From assembly GCF_003315635.1 (NCBI RefSeq), contig NZ_PDCG01000002.1, forward strand, positions 333,193 through 397,192: a DNA stretch of 64,000 bases, written 5' to 3'. The position numbers were made by a program, and so were the translations under genes. The notes below the pieces were generated by a model that saw only the letters and a program-made list of their open reading frames with translations, had not been told where the DNA came from and did not search any database. Source of the stretch: Bifidobacterium aemilianum. Its GTDB lineage: Bacteria; Actinomycetota; Actinomycetes; Actinomycetales; Bifidobacteriaceae. The first letter of the stretch is position 1, and the number at the start of each line of letters is the position of its first letter. Below are positions 16,592 through 23,822 of the stretch, in pieces.

Positions 16592-16996
16592 ATGGCGGCA
16601 CATGAGCACAGCTCGTCCGGCAGCGGCAAACATCAGGAAACGCAGGCACTCTTCGTCTGCTATCCGCGCTGCTCCACCTGTGCCAAGGCGCGGACCTGGC
16701 TGGATGAACACGGCATCGACTACCGGGAGCGTGACATCAAGACGGACAATCCGACCGCCAAGGAGCTTGCCGAATGGCAGCAGCGCAGTGGCCTGTCGGT
16801 CCGTCGCTTCTTCAACACGTCCGGCCAACTCTACCGGTCGCTCGGGCTTAAAGACAAGCTGGACACCATGAGAGACAAGGAGGCATTCGACCTTCTGGCA
16901 ACTGATGGCATGCTGGTGAAACGACCCATTATTGTTAGCGCTAACAGCGTGCTGGTTGGCTTCAGGGCTGGCCTTTGGAAAGAGGCTTTGCTCTGA
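16592..16996 (+). CDS. ArsC/Spx-family thioredoxin-fold protein
   Basis: A 134-residue protein of the ArsC/YffB/Spx family. After about 23 variable residues comes the thioredoxin-like fold with the redox motif C-S-T-C (YPRCSTCAKARTWL), then the characteristic helix RDIKTDNPTAKELAEW, the FFNTSGQLYRSL stretch and VKRPIIV with the conserved Arg. The start has AGAAGG upstream. No arsenic transporter or ArsR is nearby, so a role as arsenate reductase is not supported by context; a thiol-disulfide or Spx-like regulatory role is as likely. It lies directly before gap on the same strand, about 100 bases apart. Confidence 0.8.
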   Translation: MAAHEHSSSGSGKHQETQALFVCYPRCSTCAKARTWLDEHGIDYRERDIKTDNPTAKELAEWQQRSGLSVRRFFNTSGQLYRSLGLKDKLDTMRDKEAFDLLATDGMLVKRPIIVSANSVLVGFRAGLWKEALL

Positions 16997-17098
16997 GCTT
17001 GGTCTTGGTAGAGACTCGGCATTAGAGTAGGGCTTGTAAACAACAAGGGCCATAAGCCTGCGGTTGCGCCGAGGCCCGATTGTGATAGGGAGATATTC

Positions 17099-18157
17099 AT
17101 GACAGTAAAGATTGGTATCAACGGTTTCGGTCGTATCGGTCGCCTGGCTTTCCGCCGCATCTTCGAGCTCCAGGCTCGTGGTGGCGAGGCCGGCAACATC
17201 GAGGTCGCCGCTATCAACGATCTGACCACCCCCGCCATCCTGGCCTACCTGCTGAAGTACGACAGCACCCAGGGCCCCTTCCGTCATGACGACGGCACCC
17301 CGGTCGAGGTCTCCTCCACCGACGATGCCATTGTGGTTGATGGCAAGGAGTACAAGGTCTACGCCGAGAAGGACGCACGAAACATTCCGTGGGTCAAGAA
17401 CGACGGTGTTGAGTACGTGCTCGAGTGCACCGGCTTCTACACCTCCGCCGAGAAGTCCCAGGCCCACCTGGACGCCGGCGCCAAGAAGGTCCTGATTTCC
17501 GCTCCGGCCAAGGACGACACCACTCCGACCGTGGTCTACGGTGTCAACGAGGATGTGCTGACCGCTGACGACAACATCGTCTCCGCCGGCTCCTGCACCA
17601 CCAACTCCATGGCCTCCATGGTCAAGGTGCTTGATGACGAGTTCGGCATCAAGATCGGTTACATGACCACCATCCACGCCTACACCGGCACCCAGATGCT
17701 GCTGGACGGCCCCAAGGGCTCCAAGCCCCGCAACACCCGCGCCGCCGCCATCAACACCATCGAGCACTCCACCGGCGCCGCCAAGGCCATCGGCAAGGTC
17801 ATCCCCTCCGTTGACGGCAAGCTCCAGGGCCACGCCCAGCGCGTGGCTGTTCCCGACGGCTCCGTCACCGAGCTGACCACCGTCCTGAACAAAAAGGTCA
17901 CCGTCGAGGAGATCAACAACGCCTTCAAGAAGGCCTTCCCCGCCAGCTGCGAATACTACGCCTACAACGAGGACGGCATCGTCTCCTCCGATGTCATCGG
18001 TGACACCCACGCTGGCGTCGTCGACGGCACCCAGACCGACGTGAACCAGGCTGGTGATGAGCAGCTGGTCCGCACCGTCTCCTTCTACGACAACGAGAAC
18101 GGCTTCACCTCCAACATGATCCGCACCCTCCTCTACTTCGCCAAGATCTCCAAGTGA
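17099..18157 (+). CDS. gap: Glyceraldehyde-3-phosphate dehydrogenase
   Basis: Glycolytic enzyme that oxidises glyceraldehyde 3-phosphate to 1,3-bisphosphoglycerate with NAD+, the energy-yielding step after the bifid shunt. It has 352 residues. The Rossmann start [13 protein letters not shown] (4-16), catalytic Cys166 (SAGSCTTNS) and His193 (TTIHAYTG), and C-terminal YDNENGF are all present. Codon use is strongly biased to C/G-ending preferred codons, as expected for a highly expressed gene. The start has AGGGAGA at good spacing and an intrinsic terminator follows. A TAGAGT hexamer (near 17024) in the upstream region could be the -10, with a leader of about 70 bases. Confidence 0.97.
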   Translation: MTVKIGINGFGRIGRLAFRRIFELQARGGEAGNIEVAAINDLTTPAILAYLLKYDSTQGPFRHDDGTPVEVSSTDDAIVVDGKEYKVYAEKDARNIPWVKNDGVEYVLECTGFYTSAEKSQAHLDAGAKKVLISAPAKDDTTPTVVYGVNEDVLTADDNIVSAGSCTTNSMASMVKVLDDEFGIKIGYMTTIHAYTGTQMLLDGPKGSKPRNTRAAAINTIEHSTGAAKAIGKVIPSVDGKLQGHAQRVAVPDGSVTELTTVLNKKVTVEEINNAFKKAFPASCEYYAYNEDGIVSSDVIGDTHAGVVDGTQTDVNQAGDEQLVRTVSFYDNENGFTSNMIRTLLYFAKISK

Positions 18158-18211
18158 GCCAAGGCTAAGCAGCGGCAAGGTTCGGCTTATCTGAGCTGAT
18201 ACCGTATGCAG

Positions 18212-18241
18212 GAAGACCCCCACCATCCGGCGGGGGTCTTC
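18212..18241 (+). terminator. Terminator after gap
   Basis: Ten-base stem GAAGACCCCC / GGGGGTCTTC with a ten-base loop, 54 bases after the gap stop. There is no long T run, but the stem is very stable. Confidence 0.75.
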
Positions 18242-18570
18242 GCGTATCTGTTCCATATACCTACTCCCTGCGCCAGCCAGGAAATGCCCGTAACCCCAGG
18301 TTTGAACCATACCAGGGAACCTAAGCAGCCGAAGGTTCAACACCCATCAAAACCATGAGGTGGATAACCTGGGCTGGGGATCTTCCATACATTATCCTCA
18401 ACCCGTCTAAAGCACAGGTCGAATAACCCATAAGCAGGTACAACCCTGAGGCGCAAACGGTTGCAGTACTCATGCATAATGAATAACCGACTAGGGCCGT
18501 TGACCAATTGGCCCCCCCGACAACTCGTATCTGGACAGCGGCAAACTGCCGCGGAGCCTACCTCCCTCGT

Positions 18571-18683
18571 GTTTGTCCAAAATCCCTTAATGACGGTGTG
18601 CTGGTGAGGAATATTGGACAAAATATCGTGTTTTCTGTCCAATATTCCTTAATAGCGGCCGGATAGTGAGGAATATTGGACAA
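18571..18683. repeat. Two tandem 47-base palindromes (alternating TGTCCAATATTCCT half-sites)
   Basis: Four 14-base half-sites alternate in orientation: 18574-18587 (two mismatches), 18607-18620, 18636-18649 and 18669-18682. The second pair is a perfect 14-base inverted repeat around a 19-base centre; the first pair is nearly so, also with a 19-base centre. The two palindromes are 15 bases apart (period 62). The centres share TAAT at one side, CGG inside and GTG at the other side but otherwise differ. They can be read as a multi-site operator, as a hairpin-type intergenic repeat, or as the remains of a small mobile element. Confidence 0.85.
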
Positions 18684-18773
18684 ACAAGCTCTCCAGCTAC
18701 TTGACCTGGGTCTCCAGCCCTTGGACTCTATGACTGGTCCTATGTGACATTGGGGAAAGGGCGGTGCATGGAC

Positions 18774-18779
18774 TAGAAC
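18774..18779 (+). promoter_or_regulatory. Candidate -10 (TAGAAC) of a leaderless mRNA
   Basis: TAGAAC ends seven bases before the GTG start. The intervening TGGAGGG resembles an SD but touches the start codon, too close for normal use. Confidence 0.35.
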
Positions 18780-18786
18780 TGGAGGG

Positions 18787-19302
18787 GTGAGCAAGACAAA
18801 AGGAAGCAAACAACAGGACGGGGCAAGGGCATCGACCCCCGCGACCATTGCCCTCAAGGCGGCGGGTGTCGACTTTCAGATCTACGAATATGACCATTCC
18901 CAGGACCATATGGACAAGGGATATGGGCTTGAGGCTGCCAGCAAGCTGGGGCTGGACCCCAGGCAGGTCTTCAAAACCCTCATGGCGGACACCGGCCGCG
19001 AACGGGTGATTGGCGTGGTGCCGGCATCAGGGCACCTGGGCATGAAAGCCCTTGCGGCAGTAGTCGGAGCCAAGAAGGCGGCCTTGGCGGACCCCAAGGT
19101 CGCCCAGCGGGAGAGCGGCTACGTGGTCGGCGGTATTTCCCCATTGGGACAGAGAACCGCTCATGTCACGGTCATAGATTCCTCGGCCCTGGACTTCGAC
19201 CAGATTCTGGTGTCCGGCGGCAAACGAGGATTCAGCTTGGGCCTTGACCCGCATGACTTAGGCAGGGTGCTTTCAGCACGGTTCGCCGCCATCGGGGATT
19301 GA
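18787..19302 (+). CDS. ybaK: YbaK/EbsC-family Cys-tRNA(Pro) deacylase
   Basis: Hydrolyses Cys mischarged on tRNA-Pro (trans-editing of prolyl-tRNA synthetase errors). The 171-residue protein shows the family pattern: ASTPATIALKAAGVDFQIYEY near the start, QVFKTLMAD with the conserved Lys, GVVPASGHLGMKALA, then GGISPLGQR near the C-terminus. The start is a GTG with GGAGGG immediately before it, too close for a standard SD; a TAGAAC hexamer upstream fits a leaderless mRNA. The array of palindromes lies 100-215 bases upstream and may regulate it. Confidence 0.88.
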   Translation: MSKTKGSKQQDGARASTPATIALKAAGVDFQIYEYDHSQDHMDKGYGLEAASKLGLDPRQVFKTLMADTGRERVIGVVPASGHLGMKALAAVVGAKKAALADPKVAQRESGYVVGGISPLGQRTAHVTVIDSSALDFDQILVSGGKRGFSLGLDPHDLGRVLSARFAAIGD

Positions 19303-19414
19303 AACGCCACAGGGAAAAGACCATCGTCGACACTAGGCTAGTGAGCGATAACACATGACTGTTTGCAAGGTCTTGCAGTCCTGACAATAGCCCACAATCC
19401 TAAGGAGTATAGCC

Positions 19415-20368
19415 ATGACCAGGCCCAGTATCCCCCCTCGTTCAGGTCAGCAGTTCACCATCAGCCACGGCCAGTACCGCGCGGTCATCACCCAGCTGGG
19501 CGCCGCCATGCGGAGTTTGACCTACCAGGGCAAGGACCTGATCGTCTCATGGAATCCCGACCGTCCTGTCCCCTGCTCCAATGGTCAGTTGCTGATCCCC
19601 TACCCCAACCGAATCGAGGACGGTGAGTACAGCTTCGATGGCAGGACCTACAGCCTGCCCATCGACGAACATGAGCGCCGCAACGCCATCCACGGCTATG
19701 GCTACCGGGCCTTCTGGAACCTGGTCAGCTTGAGCGAGGATGCCGTCAGCCTCAGCTGGAGGGTACCCGACATGGGCGGTTATCCCTTCGACCTCCTGGT
19801 CACCGCCGCCTACCATCTGGACGACCAGGGGCTCCACCTCACCATCACAGCCGAGAACCTGGGCCATGAGAAGGCTCCTTGGGCCCTGGCCATCCACCCC
19901 TGGCTGGCCAATGGCTTCGACGGCTACGGCGATGAAATCGATGGACAGAACGCCCAGTGCAGGATGACCATCCCCGCCCGCACCCATGTGACCGTGGACG
20001 ACCGTCTGCTGCCTAACGGCACCGAGCCCGTGGATGGAAGCAAGTACGACCTACGTCAACCCACACTGCTGACCGAGCAGCCCTTCGACGACGCCTGGAC
20101 AGACCTCGAGCGCAAGGCGGACGGCACGGTGGCCGCAACCTTCACCCGTCCCGACGGGCTGAGCATCGAAGTGGGCGGAGACAAGACCATCAGCTCCTTC
20201 CAGATGTGCACCGGTACCGGATTCAAGGCCGAAAAGCATCCATCCGGAGTGGCTGTTGAGCCACAGACCGCCTACGCCAACGCTTTCAGGACCGGCAAGG
20301 ACCTGATCGTGATTGAGCCGGGGCAGGCCTCGACTACTGACCTCTTCATACGGGTCAAGCAGGACTAA
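19415..20368 (+). CDS. Aldose 1-epimerase family protein
   Basis: Mutarotase-type enzyme interconverting alpha and beta anomers of sugars such as galactose or glucose. It has 317 residues. The beta-sandwich fold shows the substrate loop (LLIPYPNRIEDGEYSFDG), His near HGYGYRAFW, the putative catalytic His in ALAIHPWLANGF and the putative catalytic Glu in VAVEPQTAYANAF. The start is well defined by AAGGAG seven bases before the ATG. It is a single gene between the deacylase and bL37 genes, not beside galactose genes, so the preferred sugar is open. Confidence 0.87.
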   Translation: MTRPSIPPRSGQQFTISHGQYRAVITQLGAAMRSLTYQGKDLIVSWNPDRPVPCSNGQLLIPYPNRIEDGEYSFDGRTYSLPIDEHERRNAIHGYGYRAFWNLVSLSEDAVSLSWRVPDMGGYPFDLLVTAAYHLDDQGLHLTITAENLGHEKAPWALAIHPWLANGFDGYGDEIDGQNAQCRMTIPARTHVTVDDRLLPNGTEPVDGSKYDLRQPTLLTEQPFDDAWTDLERKADGTVAATFTRPDGLSIEVGGDKTISSFQMCTGTGFKAEKHPSGVAVEPQTAYANAFRTGKDLIVIEPGQASTTDLFIRVKQD

Positions 20369-20448
20369 GACTGACCGCAGGCAGACGGGCAGCCATGCAA
20401 GATACCTCTCCACTAGCCTCTTCGCAGACTGTCTGGAGCGTCGGAAAC

Positions 20449-20478
20449 TTGTCAAAGGTCTGGCCTATGTGCGATAAT
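20449..20478 (+). promoter_or_regulatory. Promoter of the bL37 gene
   Basis: TTGTCA, an 18-base spacer and GATAAT, with TGTGC before the -10 hexamer that could add an extended -10. It is the clearest sigma-70-type pair in the window and would give a leader of about 35 bases. Confidence 0.6.
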
Positions 20479-20519
20479 CCCTAAGGTTCAGTTAACGTTT
20501 TGAAGTGAAGGAGTCCATC

Positions 20520-20594
20520 ATGGGTATGCGCGGACGTAAGCGTAAGGACCGCCGCAAGAAGGCGGCCAACCACGGCAAAAGGCCAAATGCCTGA
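20520..20594 (+). CDS. Ribosomal protein bL37 (24 residues)
   Basis: A very short gene coding for a 24-residue, strongly basic peptide that starts MGMRGRKRKDRRKKAANHG and ends KRPNA. This closely resembles the actinobacterial 50S protein bL37 first recognised in mycobacterial ribosomes, which has the same length, an RGRKKRDRR-like core and the same ANHGKRPNA end. The ATG has a perfect AAGGAG six bases upstream, a good promoter lies before it and a strong terminator follows, so it is a complete single-gene unit. It is easily missed because of its size. The identification comes from my memory of the mycobacterial sequence. Confidence 0.85.
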   Translation: MGMRGRKRKDRRKKAANHGKRPNA

Positions 20595-20611
20595 GTAGCC
20601 CTTACCAGCTT

Positions 20612-20647
20612 AAAACCCGCAGTGAGCCACAGCCCGCTGCGGGTTTT
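20612..20647 (+). terminator. Strong terminator after bL37
   Basis: Eleven-base stem AAAACCCGCAG / CTGCGGGTTTT with a 14-base loop, the 3' arm ending in TTTT and then GCTT. It lies 17 bases after the bL37 stop. Confidence 0.85.
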
Positions 20648-20806
20648 GCTTATCCGAGTTCACCAGCAAAGTCCAAGGCGAACCATCCCAATTGCGATTA
20701 CAACCCTCCCATCTTCATTGTCGAATTGCTTCTGCGTAAATACCGCTTTGGCTCCACCCGGTTGTTGGACTTTCTTCGGCATTATTCATGCGAAAGATTG
20801 AGGATC

Positions 20807-21004
20807 ATGGAAGACAGGACCAGCGTTATTCCCTCCGGTATTGAGGACTATCTGGATTCATAAGCGCATGGAGAGACAGCGTCGGTTCCGCCATGGACAC
20901 CCCAGGAGGGTAAAACCAAGCGACATGGTCGCAAAGCTTGGGAGTCAGCGGCAGCCGTAGTCATCGCTTGCCTTCTTGGTTTTGGGCCTATCCTACCCAT
21001 GTAA
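20807..21004 (+). pseudogene. Decayed small ORF with an internal stop, membrane segment at its end
   Basis: An ATG with GAGGA close upstream opens a frame coding MEDRTSVIPSGIEDYLDS and then meets TAA (20861-20863). The same frame continues after this stop for 46 codons, giving a basic stretch (KTKRHGRKAW) followed by a hydrophobic helix (AAAVVIACLLGFGPILPM) and a final TAA. A charged region leading into a membrane segment in the same frame suggests one original gene with a nonsense mutation. I do not recognise the family. An 18-residue peptide may still be made. It precedes the broken Ltp gene by 30 bases. Confidence 0.4.
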
Positions 21005-21033
21005 GCGCAGCAGCTGCAAAGGAAAGAGAGAAG

Positions 21034-21543
21034 ATGTCAATGCAAGACAACGCCGGAACGAAGAAGCCGATCTTCAAGCGTGCATGGTTCTGAATCATCG
21101 TGGTCCTCGCCATCATCGCCATCTATTCGGCAACCATGAATGGCGACAAGACCAAGACCGACACCTCCGCGACAAGCGCCACAAGCTCAAGCCAGACCCA
21201 GGAGCAGAAGCCGGAGGAACCCAAGAAGGAGAGCGCCCCCGCCGAGTACACCTCCGCACTGAACAAGGCCAAGACCTATTCCGACATGATGCACATGTCA
21301 AAGCAGGGCATCTATGAACAGTTGACCAGCGAGGCCGGGGAGAAGTTCAAGCCCGAGGCAGCCCAGTACGCGGTGGACAACCTCAAGGCCGATTACAACG
21401 CCAATGCCCTCGCCAAGGCCAAGGACTACCAGAAGACCATGAGCATGAGTCCCGACGCGATCCGTGACCAGCTGACCAGCGACGCGGATGAGAAGTTCAC
21501 ACCGGAAGAGGCGCAGTACGCCGTGGACAACCTCAACAAGTAG
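21034..21543 (+). pseudogene. Ltp-family (superinfection-exclusion-like) surface protein gene with in-frame TGA
   Basis: An ATG with GGAAAGAGAG upstream begins MSMQDNAGTKKPIFKRAWF, then TGA (21091-21093) interrupts what continues in frame as IIVVLAIIAIYSATM, a membrane anchor. After a Thr/Ser/Lys/Glu linker come two repeats of the Lipoprotein_Ltp domain (ALNKAKTYSDMMHMSKQGIY... and ALAKAKDYQKTMSMSPDAIR..., each ending EEAQYAVDNL or similar). Restoring TGA to TGG gives a normal RAWFWIIVV anchor. Proteins of this domain include the temperate-phage lipoprotein Ltp, which blocks DNA injection by other phages. A GTG two codons after the stop could allow re-initiation, but with part of the anchor lost. 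A terminator follows. Confidence 0.75.
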
Positions 21544-21562
21544 CCGCTCACAACTTTCATCT

Positions 21563-21582
21563 GGCCCCGTTTCGGCGGGGCC
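21563..21582 (+). terminator. Terminator after the Ltp-type gene
   Basis: GGCCCCG / CGGGGCC stem with a six-base loop (TTTCGG), followed by TTCGCAT, 20 bases after the stop codon. Confidence 0.7.
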
Positions 21583-21665
21583 TTCGCATATCCGGAGCCA
21601 TGAGCGTGAACGTGTTCCGCCACCGGCGGGTGGTCGACTTGCCCCTGAATCTCGTTTTCTGAAAT

Positions 21666-21687
21666 ATGGCACACAAATGGCACACAA
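21666..21687. repeat. 11-base tandem direct repeat near tRNA-Arg
   Basis: ATGGCACACAA occurs twice without a gap, in an AT-rich stretch (about 21650-21750) between the Ltp-type gene and the 3' end of the tRNA gene. The position is that of a possible old integration junction, but no integrase and no copy of the tRNA 3' end was seen. Confidence 0.5.
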
Positions 21688-21757
21688 AGTCTTCATTTTT
21701 GACTACTTGACACCTATACAATATTAGGACTTTTGGCTTCATTCCGGGGGTTTGGGG

Positions 21758-21834
21758 TGGTGACCCCGGCCGGATTCGAACCGGCGACCTTGAAATTAGA
21801 AGTTTCCTGCTCTATCCAACTGAGCTACGGGGCC
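21758..21834 (-). tRNA. tRNA-Arg (anticodon UCU)
   Basis: A 77-base cloverleaf on the minus strand. The acceptor stem GGCCCCG pairs with CGGGGTC (one G-T pair), discriminator A, and CCA is encoded. The D arm is GCTC...GAGC. The anticodon loop CTTCTAA gives TCT (codon AGA), with stem GGAAA / TTTCA (one mismatch at the outer pair). The T arm GCCGG-TTCGAAT-CCGGC is perfect. AGA is a rare codon in a genome of this GC content. tRNA genes of this kind are frequent integration sites, and the neighbourhood has accessory features. Confidence 0.93.
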
Positions 21835-21849
21835 AAGCAACAAGTGTCA

Positions 21850-21855
21850 AGTATA
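21850..21855 (-). promoter_or_regulatory. Candidate -10 of tRNA-Arg
   Basis: TATACT on the minus strand, about 15 bases before the mature tRNA 5' end. The -35 region is poor, so this is only a candidate. Confidence 0.35.
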
Positions 21856-21979
21856 GCAGTATGACGCTAAAACAGGCCGTGCTCGCTGGTCTCATTAAAT
21901 GTCTGGCATGATTCTTGCCGTGAATCCATGAGATTCGCTGGACCTTGTCCCGCCTTACAGTATCATGGAAGCATGTTCC

Positions 21980-22004
21980 GATGGAATCCATCGTTTTCAC
22001 GATG
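21980..22004. promoter_or_regulatory. Overlapping palindromes before the ATP-binding regulator gene
   Basis: GATGGAATCCATC (21980-21992) is a perfect palindrome around one central base, and CATCGTTTTCACGATG (21989-22004) is a perfect 6-base inverted repeat that overlaps it; a further ATCATCGTG follows. They lie 39-63 bases before the start codon, at the place of a -35 region, and could be autoregulatory operators of the DNA-binding protein encoded downstream. Confidence 0.45.
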
Positions 22005-22030
22005 AATATCATCGTGTCTGGTCGCACGAG

Positions 22031-22036
22031 TAGTAT
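22031..22036 (+). promoter_or_regulatory. Candidate -10 (TAGTAT) of a leaderless mRNA
   Basis: TAGTAT ends six bases before the ATG. The intervening CGGAGC contains GGAG but is too near the start codon for a normal SD. Confidence 0.4.
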
Positions 22037-22042
22037 CGGAGC

Positions 22043-23656
22043 ATGAGAAAAGAAGAAGGGGTGACTCCCACGAAGGGGTCAGGGGTTCAGGCTCTGGCAT
22101 CGGAAGGTTGGGCCTCCGCCAGCGGCAGACACAAGATCGCCGCACAGCCAGAGCCGGCCACCCCAATCCATGATCTCACCCCCACTCTGGGAGCTTTCAT
22201 CCGTGCGAATACACCGTCAGATGAGGGAATAGAGCAGACGAACGATGCGGACATCGGCCGAACAGATATCCCTTCCGACTCCACCTCCACCTCACCAGCA
22301 ACCAGCAATCCACCCATGCGCCCGGACCCCAACACCTCGCCCCTCAGCCTACCCTTCGACCAGCAGCTCTCAAAGATTCAGCATCTGACCTTTAGCTACG
22401 CCCAGGAGGTCTTCACCAGCGCATCCCTCCCCTGGTCGGAACAGACACGGATCAGCTGCCACCTGACCGATGAAGACACAGGAGCCTACACCAATACCGC
22501 ACTACTGATCTCAGACCAGTGCCCCTTCGGCAGCAAGTGCGCCCGATTCGACGGCGACCTCAAAACCAGCCTGGCAGAGCATGAGGAGCTTGGCGGCTCC
22601 CTGCTGCAGCAGTTGAACCTGGCCATGGTCTTTCTCAACCGGCACAATCCCGAGGGCAAGGTGCCTGAGGACGCCATGCGTGAAGCTCTGGTCAACGCCT
22701 TTCTCCATCGTGATTACGGCTACTCCGGCCCTACGCTCATCAACATCTTCACCTCACGTATGGAGTTCGTCTCCCTGGGTGGCCTGGTTGACGGCTTGGA
22801 GGTCAACGACCTGCTCAACGGCATCTGCCAGACCCGCAACAGCTGGCTGTCCGACCTCTTCGCAGCCCTACAACTGAGCCGCAACTACGGCACCGGTATC
22901 CAACGGATACTGGAGGACTATGAGGAGAGCGTCGCCAGCCCGCAACTGCGGGTGGGGCCTTCCTCAGTGGCCATGGTCCTGCCCACGCCTGTATCCCCGG
23001 ATGAAGCCTGGCCCGATGTCAGCCAGCAGAACCAGAGGAACCTACCGCAGGCAGATGATCTTGAGAGCGAGCGTGATAGGGACCCTCAGGCCGATCAGCA
23101 GCAAAGTACGGCAAGCAAACGCTATGCCTTCCCTGCGATTCGGCCCTCGCAGACCAATGACCCGTCACAGGCCCTGGCCGGCATGCGTGTCATCGGCGTG
23201 GCACCTTTGACGACTCTGATCCTGAGCAGGGGAATACCAGATGAGAGCCCGGTCCCAGTCGACCTGTCCGAGGAGACCAGTAGCCAACCCGGCGAAGGCC
23301 CTGCGGCCGGCAAGATCTCAGAAACCGACAGCAAACCCGGCGAAGCCATGATCGAGACTACAAGGTATCAGAATCGGCCCGACGCTACGGAACAGGACAT
23401 AGTCAGAAACCCCGACATGGAGGCGACCAGTCTACTCAAGGACCTCACTCCCCTCCGCTCCTACCCGATCAAAACCCTGGAAGAGGTGACCTTGCATCTC
23501 TTTGCCAACAGCGGGGTCAAGCTGAGCCGTGCCGACATAGAGCATGAGTTGAAGCTCAACAAGAATCAGACGGCCTACCTGCTGCGCTCCCTGACCAACC
23601 AAGGCAAAATCGCCAAGCACGGCAAGTCCAGAGCAACCAGCTACTCCCTATCCTGA
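22043..23656 (+). CDS. ATP-binding transcriptional regulator-like protein (HATPase_c_4 plus winged helix)
   Basis: A 537-residue protein. The first 105 residues are low-complexity Ser/Thr/Pro. Then comes the linker typical of AlbA/RecG-like regulators (LTFSYAQEVF, YTNTALLISDQCPFGSKCARF) and a GHKL-type ATPase domain with its N box (REALVNAFLHRDYGYSG, about 213-230), FVSLGGLVDGL and the C-terminal signature LSRNYGTGIQRIL. About 200 disordered residues follow, and a winged helix at the end (LSRADIEHELKLNKNQTAYL). The Schlafen AlbA_2 domain that normally precedes the ATPase domain is absent. The role is unknown; such proteins are often accessory and autoregulated. It is close to tRNA-Arg, with palindromes upstream and a possible leaderless start. 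Confidence 0.75.
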   Translation: MRKEEGVTPTKGSGVQALASEGWASASGRHKIAAQPEPATPIHDLTPTLGAFIRANTPSDEGIEQTNDADIGRTDIPSDSTSTSPATSNPPMRPDPNTSPLSLPFDQQLSKIQHLTFSYAQEVFTSASLPWSEQTRISCHLTDEDTGAYTNTALLISDQCPFGSKCARFDGDLKTSLAEHEELGGSLLQQLNLAMVFLNRHNPEGKVPEDAMREALVNAFLHRDYGYSGPTLINIFTSRMEFVSLGGLVDGLEVNDLLNGICQTRNSWLSDLFAALQLSRNYGTGIQRILEDYEESVASPQLRVGPSSVAMVLPTPVSPDEAWPDVSQQNQRNLPQADDLESERDRDPQADQQQSTASKRYAFPAIRPSQTNDPSQALAGMRVIGVAPLTTLILSRGIPDESPVPVDLSEETSSQPGEGPAAGKISETDSKPGEAMIETTRYQNRPDATEQDIVRNPDMEATSLLKDLTPLRSYPIKTLEEVTLHLFANSGVKLSRADIEHELKLNKNQTAYLLRSLTNQGKIAKHGKSRATSYSLS

Positions 23657-23822
23657 ACCAGACCAGTCCAAAAGACAACGCGGTCGAGCTGCATATGCCC
23701 TCATAGCACCCCACACCGGCCTGGTCAATCCGGAGCAACTGCGGACCTGCGTCACCTACCGGCCCCAACCAAACAGCCACCCCAGCAACCGAGACCCGCC
23801 AAGCCACGAACCGATAGCGCCC

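Larger units (their letters stand above)
18242..18786. other. Intergenic region with palindromes before the deacylase gene
   Basis: About 545 bases without a supported gene and less GC-rich than its neighbours. It holds the CAAACGGTTGCA near-palindrome (18454-18465), a run of seven C (near 18510), and the tandem palindromic array annotated separately. A leaderless-type -10 precedes the deacylase start. Short reading frames on the minus strand cross the repeats but lack SD sequences and any family resemblance. Confidence 0.5.

Noticed and set aside
16592..16996. Arsenic resistance operon
   Set aside because: Only the ArsC/Spx-like gene is present; no ArsR, ArsB or Acr3 beside it, and the permease at 23.8-25.0 kb is not linked.
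16538..18343. A 601-codon open frame antisense to gap and the ArsC/Spx-like gene
   Set aside because: It mirrors the strongly biased codon use of gap on the other strand, is Gly/Val/Asp/Leu repetitive, and has no domain or SD.
18571..18683. CRISPR array
   Set aside because: Repeat units alternate in orientation with constant short distances; there are only two palindromes and no cas genes.
21091..21093. TGA as selenocysteine codon in the Ltp-type gene
   Set aside because: The position is a membrane helix where Trp is expected, no SECIS-like hairpin follows, and selenoprotein machinery is not expected in bifidobacteria.
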